A stretch of 12,165 nt of DNA, taken from the NCBI GenBank assembly GCA_023418355.1, contig JAEZZU010000241.1, positions 1-12,165 on the forward strand. The letters are read 5' to 3'. Every line of letters starts with the position of its first letter. Position 1 is the stretch's first letter. Positions 6,142 through 12,165 of this stretch are shown one piece after another. A program made the translations under genes and the position numbers. This DNA is from Pseudomonadota bacterium (GTDB lineage: Bacteria; Pseudomonadota; Gammaproteobacteria; Burkholderiales; Burkholderiaceae_C). Below the pieces are notes generated by a model. That model was not told the DNA's origin, did not search any database, and worked only from the letters and a program-made list of their open reading frames with translations.

Positions 6142-7216
6142 GTTTGTTGATTTTTTTATTAAATGATTCTTTTTCGTTTTTTTCTAAAAATACTACTTCT
6201 ATGGGGATATAGTACAATCTTTTTTTCACCTCTTCGTCAAGAAACGACAATGCATGAAAGCGTACAGCATCTTTCTCGGTAGTTACGATCATCTTATCGT
6301 CGTCGTCCACATCCAGGGCGTTCATTTCCCGTACAACTTCCTCAATATCTTCTTTTTTAAAAAAATGGTGATCGGGGAAGTATTTCGGATATAAATTGTA
6401 CGTTTTCAGTTCCAGCTTTTCTACTAACGGTTTAGGCGATGCAATTCCAGTAATCAGAAAAACGTGCTTTTTGCGCAAATCATCGGGCTCGAGAATTTCC
6501 GGTTGCAACTCGGGGAAAACAGGTATGAGGTTACCGTAATCAAAAGTGGTGAAGTACAGATCCTGATAAGGAAATAAATCGAGGCCGTTTTCATAAATAC
6601 GGAAGTCGATGGGTTGCATATCGCGGCTGCATTTGGTGACAATGACGATTGAAGCGCGGTCTTTTCCCTGTAACGGCTCTCGCAAGTTTCCTGCGGGAAG
6701 TAATTTGTCCTCGTAGACCGGGCGGTTACTGTCGACCAATAAGATGGAGAGAGACGGAGTGACGTAGCGGTGTTGGAAACCGTCGTCCAGCAGAATGACC
6801 TGGGGTCGCTCTTCTATGTCGATGGATTGTATTTTCTCTATGGCGCTTCTCCTGTTTTTATCCACCACAACGAGTGTTCCGGGAAATTTCTGCTTTATTT
6901 GAAGCGGCTCATCACCCACATCCTGTGGCTTTGAATCGACGTCTACAATCCTGAACCCTTTGCTTTTCCGCTTGTAACCCCGGCTTAGGACGGCCACTTT
7001 ATATCTTGACGATAATAAGTAGATAAGGTATTCAATGTGTGGTGTTTTTCCTGTGCCCCCCACAGTGATATTCCCCACACAAATAACGGGAATATCAAAC
7101 TTGTGCTGCTTCAGGATTTTCGCATCAAACAACCTGTTCCGAAAATTCACGCCAAGCCCGTACAACCACGATAGTGGCAGCAACGAACGTCGTATATCGG
7201 GAACGGGTGAATCCAT
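6098..7216 (-). CDS. lpxK: Tetraacyldisaccharide 4'-kinase (lipid A biosynthesis)
   Basis: LpxK phosphorylates the 4' position of the lipid A disaccharide precursor at the cytoplasmic face of the inner membrane. The 372-residue protein starts with a hydrophobic, membrane-associating segment (about 11-30) and has the P-loop GNITVGGTGKTP (48-59), SRGYKRKS (78-85), GDEP (101-104), the Walker B-like DDGFQHR (144-150) and LLPAGNLREP (172-181). All are typical of LpxK. It begins 41 bp after the sppA stop, and its last 44 bp overlap the start of the purine nucleoside phosphorylase gene in another frame, indicating tight co-transcription and possibly translational coupling. The lysine-rich C-terminal tail (about 345-372), part of which is the overlap, looks unconserved. 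Its presence shows a Gram-negative cell making lipid A. The assignment is secure. Confidence 0.95.
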   Translation of the reverse strand: MDSPVPDIRRSLLPLSWLYGLGVNFRNRLFDAKILKQHKFDIPVICVGNITVGGTGKTPHIEYLIYLLSSRYKVAVLSRGYKRKSKGFRIVDVDSKPQDVGDEPLQIKQKFPGTLVVVDKNRRSAIEKIQSIDIEERPQVILLDDGFQHRYVTPSLSILLVDSNRPVYEDKLLPAGNLREPLQGKDRASIVIVTKCSRDMQPIDFRIYENGLDLFPYQDLYFTTFDYGNLIPVFPELQPEILEPDDLRKKHVFLITGIASPKPLVEKLELKTYNLYPKYFPDHHFFKKEDIEEVVREMNALDVDDDDKMIVTTEKDAVRFHALSFLDEEVKKRLYYIPIEVVFLEKNEKESFNKKINKHVRSYQSNSRLSKK

Positions 7217-7257
7217 CTTTTGTTTACAACTTTAGATTACGCGTTTTAAAGCCTGTA

Positions 7258-9033
7258 TTATTTTATATTCAACTCATACGGAATACGTGCTTGGATATAA
7301 TCCTGATCTTTGAGGTTTTTCAAGAACATAAACTTATCGTAGCTTTCTCCCAGATAACTTTTTAACGTCTTGGCGGCCAATTCTTCCTTGTCTTTGCTGA
7401 AAATCTCCTCAAACGGTGACCTTATCCTTGGATACTCGAAAACAGCATAGCTTTTGCCTAAATTAGCCATTTCAGCCGCGATACGGATAGCTTCATCGAC
7501 CCCGCCCAGTTCATCTACCAATCCAATTTCCCTGGCCTGATTTCCTGTCCAAACCCTGCCTTCGGCATATTTGGCCAGGCTATCTTTCAGCATTCCACGG
7601 CCTTCGGCACATCTGGTCAGGAACAGATCGTAACCGCTGTCCACATAAGCTTGCATCATCGCTGCTTCCTGAGCGTTAAAAGCTCGGGAAACGTCACCAA
7701 AATCAGAAAATTCGTTGGTTTTAACTACGTCCGTATCGATACCCAGTTTATCAAGTGTGCCGCTAAAATTGGGAAACATACCGAAAATGCCGATAGAACC
7801 TGTGATGGTGGTGGGCTGAGCAACTATTTTATCAGCATTACACGCAATATAGTAGCCGCCCGATGCAGCCATGTCACCCATAGAAACAACTACCGGTTTT
7901 TCCGACTTCAGATCGGAAATTGCTTTCCAGATTTGCTCCGAGGCATATGCGCTTCCGCCTCCCGAATTGATGCGAAAAACAACCGCTTTAATGTCATCGT
8001 CTTTCCGAAGTTTTTCAATCTCGTTTACGAAATATTTATCCTGAATGCCATTAGGCCTATTGCCGGATGCAATTCCTCCTGTGGCGTATAGCAAGGCGAT
8101 GGAGTTTGTTGATTTCCGTATAGCCGGTGTTTTTACTGATTTCATTTCCGCAACCGTTGCCGACGGAATTTTAGTGTCAGTATCTATCCCGAGCAGTTCC
8201 CGGACATAATTTTTCATTTCACTTTCGTAGAGAACGGTGTCGACTAAATTTCGGGACAACAGGAAATCGGTTTTTCTGAGCATTGGAAACTGATTGGCGA
8301 TCGAATCTATTTGCATAGTTTCCATATTTCTGGATGCAGCCATATCGGTTTTTATAGTATTCCAAATATCTGTAATGAATGAGTTCACCTGTTCTCTGTT
8401 GGCTTCACTCATTTCGGTTTGGGTAAAAGGCTCGGCAAAAGATTTATAAGTGCCCACTTTAAACAGTTGCATTTCTACGCCGAGTTTCTGCAACGCGTCT
8501 TTATAAAACAGCGGAACCGAAGCAATTCCGTGAACATCGAGCATCCCCTGAGGATTGATGGCCACCTTATCAGCAACAGAAGCCAGATAATAGCCGTTTT
8601 GAGTGTATGTATCGGCATATGCAACGATAAACTTGCCACTTTTTTTAAAATCCTCCAACTCTTGCCGTATTTCTGCCAATGTAGCAGTGGAAGCTGCAAA
8701 AAGACGTGTATCCAGATAAATACCTTTTATCTTGTCGTTATTTTTTGCTTTACGGATGGCTCCAATGATATCGTTCATACCTATGGCAGATGGGACTCCA
8801 CCTACCAGGTCGGTAAACGGGTCACTTTCCGCAATACGTTCCTGTATGGCGCCTTCGAGTCTTAGATTTAAAACGGAGTTATTTTGCAATACAAATGATT
8901 CCTGTTTGCCAAAAGAACCCATGATCGAGCCCATCATAGCAAACATGATCAGCATTGAAATAAGCGAAAAAATAAAACTCGCGATGATGAAGCCCAATGC
9001 TGATGCAAACATCATTTTAAAGAAATCTTTCAT
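7258..9033 (-). CDS. sppA: Signal peptide peptidase SppA, 67K type
   Basis: SppA is an inner-membrane serine protease that degrades leftover signal peptides, with its active site on the periplasmic side. The start chosen is the ATG at 9033, giving 591 residues, the normal length. The frame stays open further upstream, but that extension is AT-rich, unlike SppA, and crosses the promoter. One membrane helix covers about residues 10-35. There are two tandem S49 domains (about 50-280 and 310-525). The catalytic lysine is K197 (GTYKSFAEPF) and the nucleophile S391 (DMAASGGYY), matching the Lys-Ser dyad of E. coli SppA. The conserved RINSGGG (354-360) and TGSIGIFG (411-418) motifs are present. It is the first gene of the sppA-lpxK-PNP-thiL operon and has a good promoter. 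Identification is secure. Confidence 0.95.
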   Translation of the reverse strand: MKDFFKMMFASALGFIIASFIFSLISMLIMFAMMGSIMGSFGKQESFVLQNNSVLNLRLEGAIQERIAESDPFTDLVGGVPSAIGMNDIIGAIRKAKNNDKIKGIYLDTRLFAASTATLAEIRQELEDFKKSGKFIVAYADTYTQNGYYLASVADKVAINPQGMLDVHGIASVPLFYKDALQKLGVEMQLFKVGTYKSFAEPFTQTEMSEANREQVNSFITDIWNTIKTDMAASRNMETMQIDSIANQFPMLRKTDFLLSRNLVDTVLYESEMKNYVRELLGIDTDTKIPSATVAEMKSVKTPAIRKSTNSIALLYATGGIASGNRPNGIQDKYFVNEIEKLRKDDDIKAVVFRINSGGGSAYASEQIWKAISDLKSEKPVVVSMGDMAASGGYYIACNADKIVAQPTTITGSIGIFGMFPNFSGTLDKLGIDTDVVKTNEFSDFGDVSRAFNAQEAAMMQAYVDSGYDLFLTRCAEGRGMLKDSLAKYAEGRVWTGNQAREIGLVDELGGVDEAIRIAAEMANLGKSYAVFEYPRIRSPFEEIFSKDKEELAAKTLKSYLGESYDKFMFLKNLKDQDYIQARIPYELNIK

Positions 9034-9062
9034 AAATTTGTGTTCTAAATTGATTATAAGCA

Positions 9063-9093
9063 CAAAAATAGAGAAAAAAGAATTATATTGCAA
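9063..9093 (-). promoter_or_regulatory. Promoter of the sppA-lpxK-PNP-thiL operon
   Basis: The minus strand carries TTG (9091-9093), a 20-nt spacer and TATTTTTG (9063-9070), an exact -7 consensus. Transcription would start around 9056, giving a leader of about 23 nt before the chosen sppA start. This supports the start at 9033 over an upstream one. Confidence 0.65.
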
Positions 9094-9110
9094 TTGAAAA
9101 CAATTACAAT
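9087..9110. repeat. Inverted repeat overlapping the sppA -33 box
   Basis: ATTGCAATTG (9087-9096) and CAATTACAAT (9101-9110) are inverted copies matching at 9 of 10 positions around an AAAA spacer. The left arm includes the -33 TTG of the sppA promoter. A dimeric regulator bound here could control the operon, the divergent genes, or both. Confidence 0.45.
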
Positions 9111-9253
9111 TTAGTTTCTTTATACTTGTAAGATAATTTATTATTGTAGTGATCGGGGTTTTATACCTCATAAATTGTTTTGAGAACAAAAGACCACGAA
9201 AGAACCTATAATAGTTAAAAAAATATAAAGAATAGGGGTGAATGGATAAACCG

Positions 9254-9281
9254 TGCAACGTTTTTTCATTTTTTCCATCTT
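9254..9281 (+). promoter_or_regulatory. Candidate ECF-type promoter of the sigma factor operon
   Basis: TGCAACG (9254-9260), a 15-nt T-rich spacer and CATCTT (9276-9281) resemble an ECF promoter with an AAC-containing -35 and a C-TC-type -10. Transcription would start near 9288, 14 nt before the sigma start codon. No housekeeping TAnnTTTG box is present close to the start. The match suggests autoregulation by the sigma factor itself; this is inference. Confidence 0.4.
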
Positions 9282-9301
9282 TACTAATGTAAGCGATAAG
9301 C

Positions 9302-9859
9302 ATGGATGATTCGCAGTTGATAACAGCATGTAAGAAGCAGAACCGGAATGCCCAAAAGGCATTGTATGAGTTGTATGCTCCGAAAATGATGGCTGTCTGC
9401 CTGCGTTATTGTCAAGATAATGAGACCGCTCGTGATGTGTTACACGACGGTTTTCTGCAGGTTTTTACGCAAATTGGCTCTTATTCGGGCAAGGGTTCTT
9501 TTGAAGGTTGGTTACGCAAGATTTTCGTTAATCTGGCTCTCGAAAATTATCGTCAGGAGAAAAAAAGGTTCAACTTTTTAAACGATTACGGAAAAGACAA
9601 TTCAGACTTTTGGGATACTCCTGAGGATGACTCTCTCGAAGTAGGAGATATTCCGCGTCAAGAACTTCTGAATATTATTCGTGAGATGCCTGAAGGCTAC
9701 AGAACGGTTTTCAACTTAGTGATTTTTGAGGATATACCTCATAAGGAAATTGGTGCAATGCTGGGGATAACAGAAAACGCTTCCCGGTCGCAATATTTCA
9801 GAGCCAAGACTTTTTTACAAAAGAAAGTCCAATCCATGTTGAAGAAGAAATACATATGA
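9302..9859 (+). CDS. RNA polymerase ECF sigma factor (sigma-70 family)
   Basis: This 185-residue protein redirects RNA polymerase to a specific regulon. Region sigma2 is at about residues 18-85, with the core-binding and -10 recognition helices in ARDVLHDGFLQVFTQIGSY and the conserved SFEGWLRKIFVNLALENYR stretch. An acidic linker (about 97-118) follows. Region sigma4 spans about 121-178, with the helix-turn-helix PHKEIGAMLGITENASRSQY that reads the -35 element. Two-domain layout and length are standard for ECF factors. The next gene starts 6 bp later and encodes a membrane protein with a cytoplasmic tail of the anti-sigma kind. The gene is divergent from sppA and carries a candidate ECF promoter upstream, so positive autoregulation is likely. 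The inducing signal is unknown. Confidence 0.93.
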   Translation: MDDSQLITACKKQNRNAQKALYELYAPKMMAVCLRYCQDNETARDVLHDGFLQVFTQIGSYSGKGSFEGWLRKIFVNLALENYRQEKKRFNFLNDYGKDNSDFWDTPEDDSLEVGDIPRQELLNIIREMPEGYRTVFNLVIFEDIPHKEIGAMLGITENASRSQYFRAKTFLQKKVQSMLKKKYI

Positions 9860-9865
9860 TCTTCT

Positions 9866-11230
9866 ATGAACGAAAAAGATATATTTAAAGAACAATTGAA
9901 GTCGGTTTTCAGCGATTTTGAAGCTCCTGTTCCCCCTGATGGCTGGGAGAAGGTAGAGCAGTCGCTTAATGCCATTAGGCGGGCGAGAATTATCCGCCGA
10001 AATTGGTATGTCGGCTCCGCAGCAGCTACTGCGGCATTAATACTGGGAAGTTTGTTCTTTTTGAATTCGCCTCATCCGGTCAAACCCGATCTCCCTGTTT
10101 TCACCGGGAAGATGGCACCTGAAAAAACAGGAAGCCTAGATACACAGGATACTCAAATAGCAAAAACTGAAACGACAAAGAAGGAAAGTAACAAGGACAG
10201 TCAGGTTGGGTATTCTCTTCAAAAACAAGAGGTTTTGGTGGCCAGGTACACCAAAAGAAAAGAAAAGGTGTTGTCTGTAAACATAGACTTAGAACAAACT
10301 CCGGAAAAGATAGTGATTGCTGAACAAACTGTTGAAGTTAAGGCCGAGGCAATGGGAGAAAGAATAATTCGTCCTGAGGAAAGGCAGGTGGTTCAACCCA
10401 GTCAGGAAGAGGTTGACCGGCTCATTCAGGAGTTTGAGAATGCCGGGAAAGCTACAATCTTTGAAGGTTTGGCGTTTGAAGATAAGAAGAGTAAACCTAT
10501 TATGTTGGCACTGAACGCAAAAGGTGGACTTACTTCTTCGCGGAAAACCGTAAATAGTCCCATGACTTTGCGCAGTGCCAGTGCGGTCAAGCCATCTGAA
10601 AACGGAGATGGTCTTTATTCCGGATTAACGGGATCGAATAAGATGTATGCTGATTACAGCAGTATCCCATTCAACAACCGAAGTATTGCTGATAACGTAG
10701 CCGAAATGGAACACGATCAGCCGGTTTCGTTCGGCATCACCGTTTCTAAAACCATTGTTGACAGGTTATCCATTGAAACCGGATTGGTTTATACCTATCT
10801 GTTCTCGCGGGCTAAAAACACCAGTGTTGATTTTCAAAATCAGGAGACGCAACATTTTCATTATTTAGGTATTCCAGTCAATCTAAATTATAACTTCGTG
10901 AATATAGGAAAACTGGGTTTGTTTGCATCCTTCGGAGGGATGGTTGAAAAAGATATTTACGGGGAATTCAGGAGTACGGGACAAAGTGTTTCAACTGAAC
11001 TAAACAGTGCGTCTCAGGGGGTGATTACTACGAAAATCAGTCAGAAGAATCCACAGATCTCAGTAAATGCAGGGGTAGGGGTGTTTTACCCTATTTACGG
11101 AGGATTTAATTTGTACGGCAAGGTTGGTGGGGTTTATTACTTTGATGCAAAAAACTATGAATATAAAACGATATATACCGACAAGAAAATCGGTTTCGAT
11201 TTGAATGCGGGGATCCGATTTGATTTCTAA
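9866..11230 (+). CDS. Probable anti-sigma factor fused to an outer-membrane beta-barrel domain
   Basis: The 454-residue protein has an unusual layout. Residues 1-46 are a cytoplasmic, charged segment with the FSDFEAPVPPDGWEKVEQSL motif seen in Bacteroidota proteins encoded next to ECF sigma factors. Residues about 47-66 are one inner-membrane helix. Residues about 67-285 are a hydrophilic, partly low-complexity periplasmic linker rich in Lys, Glu, Gln and Thr. Residues about 286-454 show alternating beta strands typical of a small (about eight-strand) outer-membrane barrel, ending in FDLNAGIRFDF with a terminal Phe as in barrel assembly signals. It starts 6 bp after the sigma gene and almost certainly works with it. 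The reading is that it spans both membranes and holds the sigma factor until the barrel senses something. The anti-sigma role is inferred from context. Confidence 0.75.
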   Translation: MNEKDIFKEQLKSVFSDFEAPVPPDGWEKVEQSLNAIRRARIIRRNWYVGSAAATAALILGSLFFLNSPHPVKPDLPVFTGKMAPEKTGSLDTQDTQIAKTETTKKESNKDSQVGYSLQKQEVLVARYTKRKEKVLSVNIDLEQTPEKIVIAEQTVEVKAEAMGERIIRPEERQVVQPSQEEVDRLIQEFENAGKATIFEGLAFEDKKSKPIMLALNAKGGLTSSRKTVNSPMTLRSASAVKPSENGDGLYSGLTGSNKMYADYSSIPFNNRSIADNVAEMEHDQPVSFGITVSKTIVDRLSIETGLVYTYLFSRAKNTSVDFQNQETQHFHYLGIPVNLNYNFVNIGKLGLFASFGGMVEKDIYGEFRSTGQSVSTELNSASQGVITTKISQKNPQISVNAGVGVFYPIYGGFNLYGKVGGVYYFDAKNYEYKTIYTDKKIGFDLNAGIRFDF

Positions 11231-11254
11231 TGATTTTTAATTTAACAAATAATT

Positions 11255-11965
11255 ATGTATATGAGAAAATTGATTTTATTTTTTAGTGTTGTGATTGCTG
11301 GACTCTTTTTGACTTCATGCTTAGAGGCCGGAGATAGTAACTTTTCAGGTCAGCGGCAATTGTTTTATATTACTCAATTAGAGGGAACACAAGTTGCCCA
11401 TAACGGAGATTTTGTGATGACTTCCAATGAGATTAAATCGAAAGATCCGGACAGGTGGTACCTTATTACCTGGTCGTGGAGTACCGAAAACGGTATGGTC
11501 AGTACAAATGTACATAACGCTATAACACCGGAAATAGAGCAAATACCTCTTGGCGTATATTCTCAACAAGAGGCTCCTCAAGAAACCATGACTCCTGTCC
11601 TTAACTTTAACATGGTTGGGGGGTTGCCCATAGCTGGTTCATTTGGTGACTTCCTGATTGTTCAATATGTATGGAATAAGAAAGAAGGCGAAAAAGTACA
11701 GGCGAAACTCTATAATGAAACCACTCAACCAGATGCAACGGATACATATATACTGGAATTGCGTTTAGAAAAATCCGGCACTTCCACGGAAACTTCTGGA
11801 AAGAATGTTGATGGTTTTGCAGCATTTGACGTGAGTTCATTGCGTAGTCTGGTTAACTTTAACGGACAAGATTTTAAAGATATCCAGTTAAAATTCAATT
11901 ATTACAAAGAAAATGCAGGACAGCCAACCAGCGTTACACAGCCTGTCAGGATATATAAAAACTGA
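11255..11965 (+). CDS. NigD-like outer-membrane lipoprotein
   Basis: The 236-residue protein has a signal peptide and lipobox ending LTSC, with Cys22 as the lipidated residue if translation starts at the first ATG. A second ATG two codons on (MRKLIL) would serve equally well. The residues after Cys are LEAGDS; acidic residues here may favour surface export in Bacteroidota, but that is weak evidence. The mature part is mostly beta strand, with two segments (about 33-90 and 110-235) and a C-terminal FAAFDVSSLRSL stretch that recalls NigD-like proteins. I recognise the family only by general appearance. It lies 24 bp after the barrel gene, without a promoter in the gap, so it belongs to the sigma operon. 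It may be a partner or ligand of the barrel, or simply the regulon's effector. Confidence 0.65.
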   Translation: MYMRKLILFFSVVIAGLFLTSCLEAGDSNFSGQRQLFYITQLEGTQVAHNGDFVMTSNEIKSKDPDRWYLITWSWSTENGMVSTNVHNAITPEIEQIPLGVYSQQEAPQETMTPVLNFNMVGGLPIAGSFGDFLIVQYVWNKKEGEKVQAKLYNETTQPDATDTYILELRLEKSGTSTETSGKNVDGFAAFDVSSLRSLVNFNGQDFKDIQLKFNYYKENAGQPTSVTQPVRIYKN

Positions 11966-12165
11966 TTTGAGCCGCGGTCAAAACACCATCTTGACTAGTC
12001 CTAAATAAGCGTTACAGGTTTATAGAACAATATTAATTTGTAAAAGTTTAGACTTGATCTGACAGTAGGGCGATTTTGTTATATTCTATATGATGGGTTT
12101 TCTAAGCCATAATTTCTTGGAATAGGAAGATAATTAGAGGGGGATTTTAGTCCCCCTTGACCATT
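11966..12165. other. Gene-free right end of the window
   Basis: No credible coding frame, tRNA or consensus promoter is seen in these 200 bp after the NigD-like gene. There is a near-palindrome TTGAGCCGCGGTCAA just after the stop codon, and a perfect GC-rich hairpin at the edge (listed separately). No classical hairpin with a T-run is present for the sigma operon. Confidence 0.5.
12138..12157. other. Perfect GC-rich hairpin at the right edge
   Basis: AGGGGGA (12138-12144) and TCCCCCT (12151-12157) pair perfectly around the loop TTTTAG. There is no T-run on either side, so it is not a standard rho-independent terminator. It could still stop or stabilise the sigma-operon transcript, or be a REP-like or IS-end sequence cut by the window edge. 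Confidence 0.4.

Noticed and set aside
7651..8865. Long plus-strand frames of 146 and 148 codons
   Set aside because: Both are antisense shadows of sppA, whose catalytic motifs fall in the minus-strand frame over the same DNA.
9121..9128. TATACTTG as a housekeeping promoter for the sigma factor gene
   Set aside because: It deviates from the TAnnTTTG consensus at one position, has no -33 TTG at the right distance, and would leave a leader of over 160 nt.
9034..9303. N-terminal extension of sppA to an ATG at 9303
   Set aside because: The extra 90 residues are AT-rich and cross the consensus promoter at 9063-9093. The ATG at 9033 gives the normal 591-residue SppA with its membrane helix at the N-terminus.
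11971..11985. Near-palindrome TTGAGCCGCGGTCAA as a terminator after the NigD-like gene
   Set aside because: There is essentially no loop and no T-run; it is more like a chance or protein-binding palindrome.

Overview
The window looks like chromosome from a member of the Bacteroidales (phylum Bacteroidota). The reasons are: several promoters that fit the phylum's -33 TTTG / -7 TAnnTTTG pattern, weak or absent Shine-Dalgarno sequences, a Bacteroidota-type tyrosine integrase, a 67K-type SppA, and an ECF sigma / membrane-anchored beta-barrel / NigD-like lipoprotein cluster. Genus is not resolved; a Porphyromonadaceae/Dysgonomonadaceae-like relative is a guess.

Positions 1 to about 3762 are the right-hand end of an AT-rich integrated element. 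All its genes point left: a tyrosine recombinase with a complete catalytic set (2304-3593), a DUF4143-type AAA ATPase (950-2224), and a coiled-coil protein of unknown function cut by the left edge (1-929). Just outside the integrase promoter lie direct repeats, and then a 16-nt segment (3747-3762) with exactly the spacing of the 3' end of a tRNA (second half of the T-loop, T-stem, acceptor, discriminator G). A strong rho-independent terminator follows (3771-3808). I read this as the attachment-site copy of a tRNA 3' end, with the intact tRNA off the left edge.

Positions 3763-4131 form a gap between two convergent tRNA loci. It holds a 171-bp insertion-sequence remnant (3855-4025) that keeps both terminal inverted repeats, a good promoter and the first 33 codons of a probable ISAon1-type ORF. 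The tRNA-Phe terminator (4085-4126) follows.

Positions 4132-9033 are core genome on the minus strand: sppA, lpxK, a purine nucleoside phosphorylase gene and thiL in one tight operon (gaps of 41 and 11 bp, one 44-bp overlap), then tRNA-Phe(GAA) with its own promoter. The operon combines a membrane peptidase, lipid A phosphorylation, purine salvage and thiamine diphosphate synthesis, so it looks like a conserved housekeeping cluster rather than a single pathway.

Positions 9034-9301 are a divergent regulatory region with a good sppA promoter, an inverted repeat over its -33 box, and a candidate ECF-type promoter for the genes to the right. Positions 9302-11965 (plus strand) encode an ECF sigma factor, a protein with an anti-sigma-like cytoplasmic end, one inner-membrane helix and a C-terminal outer-membrane barrel, and a NigD-like lipoprotein. 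Together they look like a self-contained envelope-sensing regulon. The last 200 bp hold no gene; a short perfect GC-rich hairpin sits at the right edge.
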